From Streptomyces sp. B3I8 (GTDB lineage: Bacteria; Actinomycetota; Actinomycetes; Streptomycetales; Streptomycetaceae): a stretch of DNA of 64,000 nt. Positions 53,690 to 61,478 of this stretch are shown one piece after another. The first letter of the stretch is position 1, and each line of letters starts with the position of its first letter. The stretch spans positions 372,001 to 436,000 of the forward strand of contig NZ_JAUSYN010000002.1 of the NCBI RefSeq assembly GCF_030816915.1. Direction: 5' to 3'. The notes under the pieces were generated by a model. It saw only the letters and a program-made list of their open reading frames with translations. It was not told the origin of the DNA and did no database searches. A program made the translations under genes and the position numbers.

Positions 53690-54801
53690 CGGCGGCCTCC
53701 CGGGTGCGCCGCGGCGGGCAGGGTGCGGTTGCCGCACAGGGCGGCGGGTTCGGAGGTGCCGCAGGTGTTGCCCCGGAAGGTGTTGGTCTTGGCGGTGTCG
53801 CGGTCGGCGAGGTCGGCGGGGCCGTTGTCCTTGAGGGCGTTGTCCTCGATCGTGTTGTTCTGGTTGCGGGCGCCCACCAAGCTCTTGAACAGCACGATGC
53901 CGCCCGACATCGGGGAGGCGCCCTTGTTGTCCTCTACGGTGTTGCGGACGACGTGGACCTTCTCGGCGCCGGTCAGGACGATGCCGGAGCCCTGGAGGAA
54001 CGGCAGCCGTGCGGTGGCGGCGCAGTACTTGTTGTTGTGGTGGACGTGGTTGAGGCGGATGGTGACGTCGCCGACGCGGGGCTTGTTCTCGTCACCGACG
54101 ACGAACACGCCGGCGCAGTTGGCGGTGACGTCGTTGGCCTCGACCATCACCTCGCGCAGCCGGCGCACGGTGAGGCCGATGCGGTTGCCGACGAGGTCGT
54201 TGCCGCGGACCAGGGTGCCGTCGGTGTCGGTGGCGCCGGCCTCGGTGGTGACGGCGTTGGCCAGGAAGATCCCGGCGTCACCGTTGGCGCGTGCGGTGTT
54301 GTTGACGAAGCGGCCCCTGGTGGAGCGCTCCTGGGCGATGCCCCAGGTGCCGTTCTTCTCCGCGGTCACGTGGTGCACGACCAACTGGTCGGTGCGGCTG
54401 GCCCACACGCCGTTCTCCTTGAACCCGCGTACCGTCAGGTCGCTGATGCGGACACCCTGGAGCGGGTGGGCGGCGGTGCCCTCGACGCAGATGCCGTTGC
54501 CCGCGGCGGCGCAGGCGTCGGCCTTGCGCGCCTTGGTGGTGGCCGGGAGGAGGACGGTGCGGTCACCGGCGCCGCGCACGGTGACACCGGACTTCTTGAC
54601 CTGGATGCTCTCCCGGTAGGTGCCGGGACCGAGGTACACGGTGTCACCGGGCCGGGCGGCGTCGAGGGCCCGTTGGACCGACTCCCCGGCGTCCACTCTG
54701 AGGACGGTGCCGGCGGCGTGGGCCGGTGATGCCCAGGCGAGGCCGAGGACGGCGGAGGTGGCGGCGGACAGCGCGAGGACACGCAGGTGAGGTTTGGTCA
54801 T
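53686..54801 (-). CDS. Secreted right-handed parallel beta-helix protein
   Basis: This is a 371-residue exported protein. A signal peptide (about 1-29, ending SPAHA) precedes a pectate-lyase-like repeat fold: an N-terminal 'SVQRALDAARPGDTVYLGPG' cap and then coils such as 'GVRISDLTVRGFKENGVWAS' rich in Asn/Gly turns. Conserved catalytic residues of lyases are not obvious. It shares four bases with the methyltransferase start, so the two are made together. A structural or polysaccharide-binding role on the spore surface is possible but unproven. Confidence 0.88.
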   Translation of the reverse strand: MTKPHLRVLALSAATSAVLGLAWASPAHAAGTVLRVDAGESVQRALDAARPGDTVYLGPGTYRESIQVKKSGVTVRGAGDRTVLLPATTKARKADACAAAGNGICVEGTAAHPLQGVRISDLTVRGFKENGVWASRTDQLVVHHVTAEKNGTWGIAQERSTRGRFVNNTARANGDAGIFLANAVTTEAGATDTDGTLVRGNDLVGNRIGLTVRRLREVMVEANDVTANCAGVFVVGDENKPRVGDVTIRLNHVHHNNKYCAATARLPFLQGSGIVLTGAEKVHVVRNTVEDNKGASPMSGGIVLFKSLVGARNQNNTIEDNALKDNGPADLADRDTAKTNTFRGNTCGTSEPAALCGNRTLPAAAHPGGRR

Positions 54802-54925
54802 AGGACGAAGTTATGACCGTTATGACCGATTTCGCCATACAGGCGCGCGTTCGTGTCACCCGTGCGTGCGGCACGGGTCCGCGGGGGTGCTGTCCGCCGG
54901 CCGCTGTCCGCCGGCCGGTCCCCGG

Positions 54926-55411
54926 TCAGCCCCGCCGGTCCTCCGGGAGGACCGCGTCGTCGTCGATCGTGTGCATCGCCGCCTCCTCGGCCCCGGCGGC
55001 CCCGCCGTCGATGCCCTCGTCCTCGGCGACGAGTTCCTTCGTGGTGTCCGCGCGGGCGCCCTGGTCGGGGGCGACCAGACGGCCGGAGCGGGCGTCGCCG
55101 GCCTCGGGGTCGACGGGCTCGCCGTCGGTGTCGGAGGCGTCGCCGATGCCGTCGCCGGACACGGGGGTCACGTCCGGGACCTCCTGTGCCAGTCGCTCGT
55201 CGAGCGTCTCGCCCTCGTGCTGCTCGGCGGCGGTCGTGCCGGTCTTGGTCACACCGAGGGGCTTCTCGGGGGGTGAGTAGCCCTCGTCGAGTGTGTCGTC
55301 GTACGTGCGTTCGCCGACGGCGTCCTGCATGTCCAGTGGGGCGGCGTCCTCCTGCTCCTCGTTGGTGCCGGTGGGCTGGTAGACGTCGTCTCCCATGCGG
55401 TCGGCGGCCAT
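54926..55411 (-). CDS. DUF5709 protein, acidic and probably disordered
   Basis: This is a 161-residue, highly acidic protein of the actinobacterial DUF5709 family, with conserved blocks 'GDDVYQPTGT', 'LDEGYSPPEKP', 'GETLDERLAQEVPDV' and a C-terminal 'EEAAMHTIDDD'. No membrane segment or signal is present. Function is unknown. The ATG at 55411 has GGAGG upstream; the open frame above it is the repeat-rich spacer. Confidence 0.88.
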   Translation of the reverse strand: MAADRMGDDVYQPTGTNEEQEDAAPLDMQDAVGERTYDDTLDEGYSPPEKPLGVTKTGTTAAEQHEGETLDERLAQEVPDVTPVSGDGIGDASDTDGEPVDPEAGDARSGRLVAPDQGARADTTKELVAEDEGIDGGAAGAEEAAMHTIDDDAVLPEDRRG

Positions 55412-55744
55412 CGGGGCGCCTCCTCTCCGGGGGTGGTCCGTACGGTGCGTACGGGTCGCTGTGACCCGTGTTTCCGTGATCGGGGCCGGTAACCCTCCGG
55501 GGGTTGCCCGGCCGTTCTCGCGCCCCCGCCACCCCTTCCCGTCCCGGCCCCGGGGGGGGCTCCGCCCCCGGACCCCCGAAAGGTCGTGCGGTTCCCCGCG
55601 CCCCTGATCAGGGGCACGGGGCCGTGCCGGCACGCGGCTCCGCCGCGTGGGCGCGAGCAGCCCCACCCACCCCCACGTCCAAGGTCCAAGGTCCAAGGGG
55701 CAGCGCCCCTCGAGGGGCGAGAAAAAGGCTCGCGACCCCGACGC
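55412..55744. repeat. Spacer with dispersed Streptomyces-type GC repeat
   Basis: This 333-base spacer contains several hairpins of the kind scattered through Streptomyces genomes: GGGGGC-tcc-GCCCCC (55555-55569), the palindrome GCCCCTGATCAGGGGC (55600-55615) within a CCCCGCGCCCC block, CACGCGG/CCGCGTG near 55632-55650, and GGGGC-agc-GCCCC near 55699-55711. A triple AAGGTCC run lies at about 55681-55700. It probably ends transcription of the leftward NLP gene. No coding region is supported. Confidence 0.7.
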
Positions 55745-56518
55745 TCAGGCGTTGGGGTCGAACGGTACGCCCGCCGGGAGCGCCTTCTGCAGGTGGGACG
55801 CGAAACTGTCGTCCCGCAGGCCGAAGTGCGCGCTGCCGAAGTCCGCCTGGCTCAGCTTGTCCCGCAGCCCCGGCGGGTACCCCTCCCACCCCACGAGCGG
55901 CGGGTACTGCCACGTGTGCTGATGATTCTCCGGCGGCTCGTCGCCCGCCGTGGCGGGCCGGAAGCAGTGGGTGCCGATCCCGTCCTTGTGGTAGACGACC
56001 TTCGGATGCGTCCCCTCCCAGCGGATCTGGTCGGCGGCGTAGACATCGAAGTTCCCGTGCGCGGAGGTCGCCACGTACTTCGCCGTGCCGTCCTGCACCC
56101 ACACCACCACGTGCTCCCAGTCGTGCCGGTGCCCGCCGAGCTCGATGCCCGGAAGCGCCTGGTCCTTCTCGAAGTAGCTCCCGTAGAGGATCGCGCACCA
56201 GCCGCTGTCGCACTTCTCGCGCGAGTAACCGTTGGTGTTCTCCAGGTCGGAGGCGTCGCGGCAGTTCCCGTTGAGGGCGCCGGTCGGCTTCAGACCGGGG
56301 TTGAGGGTACCGTCGGGGCCGATGGCGGGGGTGGCGTAGCAGCCGTCGGTGTCGTAGTCGTAGGCCGGCTGGAAGGTCCGCTCCAGGGTGTCCGCGTTCG
56401 CGGGCAGCGCGGTGGGCGGGGCGGCGAACGCGACGCCGGACGCCGCCACGACGAGCGTGACGGCGGCGCCGAGGGTGAGGGTTGCTCTGCGGATCCGGAT
56501 GCGCGAGCGGGTCTTCAC
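55745..56518 (-). CDS. NPP1/NLP-family (necrosis-inducing-protein-like) secreted protein
   Basis: This is a 257-residue exported protein. The GTG at 56518 is preceded by AGGAGG and followed by a signal peptide (to about residue 33, FAAP). The mature protein has the NLP heptapeptide GHRHDWE at 129-135, which carries the metal-binding and activity residues in plant-pathogen toxins, and several Cys (60, 86, 103, 108) that could form disulfides. Toxic NLPs act on plant membrane sphingolipids; many bacterial members are uncharacterised, so cytolytic activity is inference. Confidence 0.9.
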   Translation of the reverse strand: MKTRSRIRIRRATLTLGAAVTLVVAASGVAFAAPPTALPANADTLERTFQPAYDYDTDGCYATPAIGPDGTLNPGLKPTGALNGNCRDASDLENTNGYSREKCDSGWCAILYGSYFEKDQALPGIELGGHRHDWEHVVVWVQDGTAKYVATSAHGNFDVYAADQIRWEGTHPKVVYHKDGIGTHCFRPATAGDEPPENHQHTWQYPPLVGWEGYPPGLRDKLSQADFGSAHFGLRDDSFASHLQKALPAGVPFDPNA

Positions 56519-56777
56519 GTAGTCCTCCTGGGAGCCACGGGGCCACTGCGTGGCCTGGGCGACGACCGGGGTACGGGTGCGGGACGCACGGCATGAGCCG
56601 GGCAAGGATTGACATGCCCAAGTCACTCTGCCCGTACGCGCGGAACGCTGGACGGGGCGCGGAGTGACGCCCCGGTGAAACGTCGGAGAACGGCGCGCCC
56701 GGTGCGCGCCCCGGGCGCGGCAGCGCCCTCGCCCCCACCCCCTTCCGGGAGTTGGTCCCGGCTGACAGACTTCACAG
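56519..56777. promoter_or_regulatory. Divergent spacer between NLP gene and sthA
   Basis: This 259-base spacer holds a GGCCAC-tgc-GTGGCC hairpin (56541-56555) in the NLP gene leader and a perfect TTGACA (56609-56614) pointing right, which may be the sthA -35 box although no good -10 follows. No gene is seen. Confidence 0.4.
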
Positions 56778-58181
56778 GTGTTCGACTACGACATGATCGT
56801 CATCGGATCCGGCCCCGGCGGCCAGAAGGCCGCCATCGCCGCGGCCAAGCTCGGCCGCACGGTCGCCGTGATCGACCGCCCCGACCGGCTCGGCGGGGTC
56901 TCCCTGCACACCGGCACCATCCCCTCCAAGACCCTGCGCGAGGCCGTCCTCTACCTCACCGGTCTCACCCAGCGCGATCTGTACGGCCAGAGCTACCGGC
57001 TCAAGGAGAACATCACCGTCGCCGACCTGACCGCCCGCACCGAGCACGTCGTGGGCCGCGAGGTCGACGTCATCCGCAGCCAGTTGACCCGCAACCACGT
57101 CGCGCTGCTGAGCGGTACCGCCCGGTTCGAGGACGAGCACACCCTCGCCCTTCAGGAGCCGGACGGCGACGGGCGGACGCTCAGCGCCGAGCACATCGTC
57201 ATCGCCACCGGCACCCGCCCGGCCCGCCCGGCGAGCGTCGAGTTCGACGGGCGGACCATCCTGGACTCCGACAACGTGCTGCACCTGGAGCGGGTGCCGC
57301 GGTCCATGGTCATCGTCGGCGCGGGCGTCATCGGCATGGAGTACGCCTCCATGTTCGCCGCGCTCGGCAGCAAAATCACCGTCGTCGAACAGCGGCCGGG
57401 AATGCTCGACTTCTGCGACGCGGAGGTCGTGGAGTCGCTCAAGTACCACCTGCGGGACCTCGCGGTCACCTTCCGGTTCGGGGAGACGGTGAGCGCGGTC
57501 GAGCGGCACCCGGGCGGCACGCTCACGGTGCTGGCGAGCGGCAAGAAGATCCCCGCCGACGCGGTGATGTACTCCGCGGGCCGGCAGGGCCTGACCGACG
57601 AACTGGCCCTGGAGAAGGCGGGGCTGACCGCCGACAGGCGCGGCCGGATCACCGTCGACGAGCACTACCGCACCTCGGTCCCGCACATCTACGCCGTCGG
57701 GGACGTCATCGGATTTCCGGCGCTCGCGGCGACCTCCATGGAACAGGGCCGGGCGGCGGCGTACCACGCCTGCGGGGAGCCGGTGCATCCGATGCACGAC
57801 CTGCAGCCCATCGGCATCTACACCATCCCCGAGATCAGCTTCATCGGGCGCACCGAGGCCCGGCTGACCGAGGAATGCGTGCCGTTCGAGGTCGGGATGT
57901 CCCGCTACCGGGAGCTGGCCCGGGGGCAGATCATCGGCGACTCGCACGGCATGCTGAAGCTGCTCGTCTCCCCGCAGGACCGCAAGCTGCTCGGGGTGCA
58001 CTGCTTCGGCACCGGTGCGACCGAGCTCATCCACATCGGGCAGACCGTGATGGGCTGCGGCGGCACGGTGGACTATCTCGTCGACGCGGTGTTCAACTAC
58101 CCGACGCTCGCCGAGTCGTACAAGGTGGCCGCGCTGGACGCGACCAACCGGATCCGGCAGATCGACCGCCTGGAGGGCTGA
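56778..58181 (+). CDS. sthA: Soluble pyridine nucleotide transhydrogenase
   Basis: This flavoprotein exchanges hydride between NADPH and NAD+. It has 467 residues of the disulfide-reductase fold. FAD motif GSGPGG is at 10-15; the second nucleotide motif is [13 protein letters not shown]. The redox-Cys region reads [13 protein letters not shown], with Ser42 and Thr47 where reductases have two Cys, so no disulfide forms, consistent with a transhydrogenase. The C-terminal interface domain is complete. It starts at a GTG and is a single gene or heads the following pair after 88 bases. Confidence 0.92.
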   Translation: MFDYDMIVIGSGPGGQKAAIAAAKLGRTVAVIDRPDRLGGVSLHTGTIPSKTLREAVLYLTGLTQRDLYGQSYRLKENITVADLTARTEHVVGREVDVIRSQLTRNHVALLSGTARFEDEHTLALQEPDGDGRTLSAEHIVIATGTRPARPASVEFDGRTILDSDNVLHLERVPRSMVIVGAGVIGMEYASMFAALGSKITVVEQRPGMLDFCDAEVVESLKYHLRDLAVTFRFGETVSAVERHPGGTLTVLASGKKIPADAVMYSAGRQGLTDELALEKAGLTADRRGRITVDEHYRTSVPHIYAVGDVIGFPALAATSMEQGRAAAYHACGEPVHPMHDLQPIGIYTIPEISFIGRTEARLTEECVPFEVGMSRYRELARGQIIGDSHGMLKLLVSPQDRKLLGVHCFGTGATELIHIGQTVMGCGGTVDYLVDAVFNYPTLAESYKVAALDATNRIRQIDRLEG

Positions 58182-58269
58182 GCGCCGAGCGCCCCGGCGA
58201 CGTATGGGAGGGTGCGGGCAGGGTGCCCGCACCCCGCCCGCCGTCCCGCCCGCCGGAGGTACCGCGTCC

Positions 58270-59292
58270 GTGACCACCCTCGACCCCACCGCCCCGCCCC
58301 GGTCCGGGCGGCGCGACGCGGAGGAACCGCCGCCGGACGCGCGGGGCCCGCGGCTCGACTCCTCGCTCGGCCTGGCCCTGCTGCTGTTGCCGGCGGTCGT
58401 GCTCCAGGGGCCGATCCGGCGGGCGCTGGGCGCGCCGGTGATGCAGAGCTGGATGACCGTGTTCGTGGCGGTGGTGGTCCAGGCCCTGCCCTTCCTCGTC
58501 CTCGGGGTGCTGCTGTCGGCCGCGCTCGCCGTGTTCGTCCCACCGTCGTTCTTCGCCCGCGCGCTGCCGTCCCGGCCGGCCCTCGCGGTGCCGGTGGCCG
58601 GGATGGCCGGGGCGGTGCTGCCCGGCTGCGAGTGTGCCTCCGTGCCGGTGGCCGGGGCGCTGGTACGGCGCGGGGTGGCGCCGTCGGCGGCGCTGGCGTT
58701 CCTGCTGTCGGCGCCCGCCATCAACCCGATCGTGCTGACCGCCACGGCCGTCGCCTTTCCCGGCCACCCGGAGATGGTGGCCGCGCGGTTCGGGGCGAGT
58801 CTGCTGGTGGCGTGCGCGATGGGCTGGCTGTGGCAGCGGCTGGGCCGCGCCGACTGGCTGCGCCTGCCCCACCCCCCGGCCGGTGGCCGGAGCAAGGGTG
58901 AGGCGTTCTGGGACTCGGTGCGGCACGACGTGATGCACGCCGGAGGTTTCCTGGTGCTGGGGGCGACGGCCGCCGCGACCCTGAAGTCGATGGTCCCGGC
59001 CGCGTGGCTGCGGGACGCGGCCGGCAACCCCGCGGTGGCGGTACTGGCGCTGGCCGCGCTGGCGGTGCTGCTGTCGATCTGCTCGGAGGCGGACGCCTTC
59101 GTGGCCTCCTCGCTGTCCCAGTTCTCGCTCACCGCGCGGCTGGTGTTCCTGGTCGTCGGGCCGATGATCGACCTGAAGCTGTTCGCCATGCAGGCGGGCA
59201 CGTTCGGCCGCGGGTTCGCACTGCGGTTCGCGCCGGCGACGCTCGTGCTGGCCGTGGTCGTGCCGACGGCGGTGGGGACGGTGATCTGGTGA
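58270..59292 (+). CDS. Permease of the DUF318/YraQ (YcgR-like) family
   Basis: This is a 340-residue membrane protein with about eight helices. The two-fold repeat carries 'GAVLPGCECASVPVAGALVR' and, later, 'LLSICSEADAFVASSL', where the cysteine-centred motifs CxCxSxP and CSEADA are hallmarks of the family. The first 35 residues are Pro/Arg-rich. GTG 58270 has GGAGG upstream. It overlaps the TIGR03943 gene by four bases. Such pairs often occur with metal-homeostasis genes; the transported species is unknown. Confidence 0.92.
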   Translation: MTTLDPTAPPRSGRRDAEEPPPDARGPRLDSSLGLALLLLPAVVLQGPIRRALGAPVMQSWMTVFVAVVVQALPFLVLGVLLSAALAVFVPPSFFARALPSRPALAVPVAGMAGAVLPGCECASVPVAGALVRRGVAPSAALAFLLSAPAINPIVLTATAVAFPGHPEMVAARFGASLLVACAMGWLWQRLGRADWLRLPHPPAGGRSKGEAFWDSVRHDVMHAGGFLVLGATAAATLKSMVPAAWLRDAAGNPAVAVLALAALAVLLSICSEADAFVASSLSQFSLTARLVFLVVGPMIDLKLFAMQAGTFGRGFALRFAPATLVLAVVVPTAVGTVIW

Positions 59293-60027
59293 ACCGGCAC
59301 GCGCAGGCGGTCGTCCTGTTCCTGACCGGCACGGCCCTGTTGCACGCCGGGCTGACCGATCTGTATCTGCGGTACGTCAAGGCCGGGCTGCGCCCGCTGC
59401 TGCTGGCGGCCGGTGCCGTCCTGATCGTCACCTCGGCGGCCACCGTCTGGTACGACCTGCGGCGGGCCCGGGCCGCCCGCCGGGGCCGCGCGGAGGAGCG
59501 GGGAGGCGGGGCACGTCCACCGCGAACCCCGGGTCTCCTGGCTGCTGGTGCTGCCGCTGCTCGCCCTGATCCTGGTCGCGCCGCCCGCCCTCGGCTCCTA
59601 CAGCGCGATGCGCACCGGTACGGCCCTGCAGGCCCCGTTCGGCTATGCTCCGCTGCCCGCCAAGAACCCGGTCCCGCTCGACCTGGTCGACTACGCGGGC
59701 CGGGCGGCGTACGGGCACGGGCGCACCCTGGGCGACCGGAAGGTCCGGATCACCGGATTCGTCGCGCTCGACGGCGCCGGACGGCCGTATCTCGTGCGGA
59801 TGGCGCTGAGTTGCTGCGCCGCCGACGCGCAGCCGGTGAAGGTCGGACTGAGCGGGCGGGTGCCTCCCGTGCTGCAGCCCGACAGTTGGCTGACTGTGGT
59901 CGGGACCTATACGCCGAGGCACATCGAGGACCCCGTGAACGGCCGGACCATCCCCTATCTCGACGTGAGCCTCGCCACAGTGGTGCCGGTACCGCACGAT
60001 CCGTACGACGAGAGCTGGAACACCTGA
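59289..60027 (+). pseudogene. TIGR03943 (YcgQ/DUF1980) protein, frameshifted at a G-run
   Basis: The gene starts at the GTG overlapping the permease stop and reads NRHAQAVVLFLTGTALLHAG with two membrane helices, as in the family. Near GGGG at 59508-59511 the frame shifts: the rest of the protein (HREPRVSWLLVLPLLALILV, then the soluble domain with 'LSCCAADAQPVKV' and 'PYLDVSLATVV') continues in the next frame to 60027. Deleting one G restores about 245 residues. It is either a true mutation, phase-variable run or sequence error. The normal partner is the DUF318 permease. Confidence 0.85.
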
Positions 60028-60278
60028 AAAGGCGTCTCCTCGACGTCCTTCCCACGTCCCGCCCCTGTTCCACGCGCGCTCCGGGGGCGCCTCGGGCGCC
60101 TCTGGGACCCCCCTGGGACGAGTCCCGCCCCAACTGCCCCAATGGTTACGGAGCGTGAGGCAACCATTCACTCGTTCGATTCGTATATCCACGTGGAAGC
60201 GGCGCGGGGCCCCCGGTCACGGGGGGCATCCGGAGCACCACCGACCGCTTCTCCGAGGTTCTCGAGCGAGGAGAAACG
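60028..60278 (+). promoter_or_regulatory. Upstream region of the graspetide genes
   Basis: This 251-base spacer has an AT-rich island (60138-60195) containing AATGGTT (60141-60147) answered by AACCATT (60162-60168), 14 bases apart, followed by 'TCGATTCGTATATCC' that could hold a -10 box. GAGGAG lies eight bases before the precursor ATG. The palindrome is the best operator candidate for this cluster. Confidence 0.5.
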
Positions 60279-60470
60279 ATGCAGTTGTTCGCCCTCAACT
60301 ATGCCGTCCCTGTGAAAGAGTTCGAGGTCAGCGCTCCGTACATCTACGACTCCGCACTGCAGTTGAACCTCTTGGCCAACGGCCGCATCGCAGCCCACGA
60401 CGCCGCGCTGATGCGCGAACTGGGCGCGACCACCTCGACGGCCGGGTCCAAGACCCACTTCGACGACTGA
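60279..60470 (+). CDS. ATP-grasp-modified RiPP (graspetide) precursor peptide
   Basis: This is a 63-residue precursor. Its leader starts MQLFALNYAVPV, matching the family's conserved 'FALxxAVP' element, and has a central PYIYDSALQLN segment. The core is the C-terminal TTSTAGSKTHFDD (51-63), in which five hydroxyl residues plus Lys58 can be linked to Asp62 and Asp63. This fits the putative ATP-grasp target family (TIGR04186 as I recall). GAGGAG precedes the ATG. It lies 15 bases ahead of the ligase gene. No Cys is present. Base composition is less GC-rich than in neighbours. Confidence 0.85.
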   Translation: MQLFALNYAVPVKEFEVSAPYIYDSALQLNLLANGRIAAHDAALMRELGATTSTAGSKTHFDD

Positions 60471-60485
60471 ACACGGGGCGCGACG

Positions 60486-61478
60486 ATGACGGTGCTGATC
60501 CTCACCGGCGAGGAGGACGTGACGGCGGATCTGGTGGTGGCCCAGCTCCACGCCCTGGGCGCCCCGGTGGTCCGGCTCGATCCCGCCGACCTGCCGGGAG
60601 CGGTGTCCCTCTCCGGCGAGTACGTGCACGGCGGCTTCCGCGGCCATCTCTCCGCCGGCGGCAGACTGGTGAGCATGGACGGGCTGAGATCCGTCTGGGT
60701 GCGCAGACCGGGCACGCCCGGTACCCGCGCCGGTTGGCCGTCCGACTGGCTGAGCGAGGAGTCCGGGCAAGCCCTGTACGGCATGCTGCGCAGCGCGGAC
60801 GTCCGCTGGATGAATCACCCGGACGCGGCCCGGCGCGCCCGGTACAAGCCCTGGCAGCTACGGCTGGCCCAGCGCGGCGGACTGCCGGTGCCGGCCACGC
60901 TGATCACGACGTTCCCGCAGGCCGCGCGTGACTTCGCCGCCCGCTACCCGGACCTGGTCGTCAAGCCGGTGTCGGGCACGCATCCGCAGCATCCGCCCCG
61001 CGCGGTGCCGACCAGCAGGGTCGCCCCGGGCACGGACTTCGCGGCGGTCGCCCACGGGCCGACGCTGCTGCAGCGCCGCGTACCCAAGCGTGCCGACATC
61101 CGACTGACCGCCGTCGGCGGCCGGTTGCTCGCCGCCCGCAAGGAGGTCCCCTCCGACGCCGACCCGGACGAGGTCGACGTCCGCTTCACCCGGACCGACA
61201 CGCCCTGGAATCCGGTGGACACACCGCCGAGGGTCGCCGGGGCCGTGCGCGCCTATCTGCGGGAGGCGGAACTGGCCTACGGGGCCTTCGACTTCGCCGA
61301 GGACACCGACGGTATCTGGTGGTTCCTGGAGTGCAACCAGTCGGGCCAGTTCGGCTTCGTCGAGGCGGAGACGGAGCAGCCGATCGCCCGCACGGTGGCC
61401 CGGTGGCTGGCCTGTCAGGAGGACGCCGAGCCGGACGCCGGGGGCGGCGGGTCCACCGCCCCCCGCGTCGCTCAGTGA
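60486..61478 (+). CDS. ATP-grasp RiPP maturase (SAV_5884-type, graspetide ligase)
   Basis: This 330-residue ligase would activate Asp/Glu side chains of the precursor with ATP and join them to Ser/Thr/Lys, making macrolactones or macrolactams. The N-terminal part contains 'VWVRRPGTPG'. The ATP-grasp region has the ATP-binding Lys in DLVVKPVSGTH, the 'LLQRRVPKRADIRLTAVGG' strand and the metal-binding ECNQSGQF motif near residue 285, as in MvdD/TgnB-type enzymes. It ends with a disordered Gly/Ala tail that overlaps the convergent livK stop by seven bases. No methyltransferase or transporter follows. Confidence 0.88.
   Translation: MTVLILTGEEDVTADLVVAQLHALGAPVVRLDPADLPGAVSLSGEYVHGGFRGHLSAGGRLVSMDGLRSVWVRRPGTPGTRAGWPSDWLSEESGQALYGMLRSADVRWMNHPDAARRARYKPWQLRLAQRGGLPVPATLITTFPQAARDFAARYPDLVVKPVSGTHPQHPPRAVPTSRVAPGTDFAAVAHGPTLLQRRVPKRADIRLTAVGGRLLAARKEVPSDADPDEVDVRFTRTDTPWNPVDTPPRVAGAVRAYLREAELAYGAFDFAEDTDGIWWFLECNQSGQFGFVEAETEQPIARTVARWLACQEDAEPDAGGGGSTAPRVAQ

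Noticed and set aside
56772..59345. 857-codon open frame antisense to sthA and the permease
   Set aside because: It spans two well-recognised plus-strand genes and their spacer, and its translation has no domain character.
60279..60470. The 63-codon frame as random open frame
   Set aside because: I kept it as a gene: it has a good ribosome-binding site, lies directly before an ATP-grasp maturase and has the leader/core pattern of graspetide precursors.
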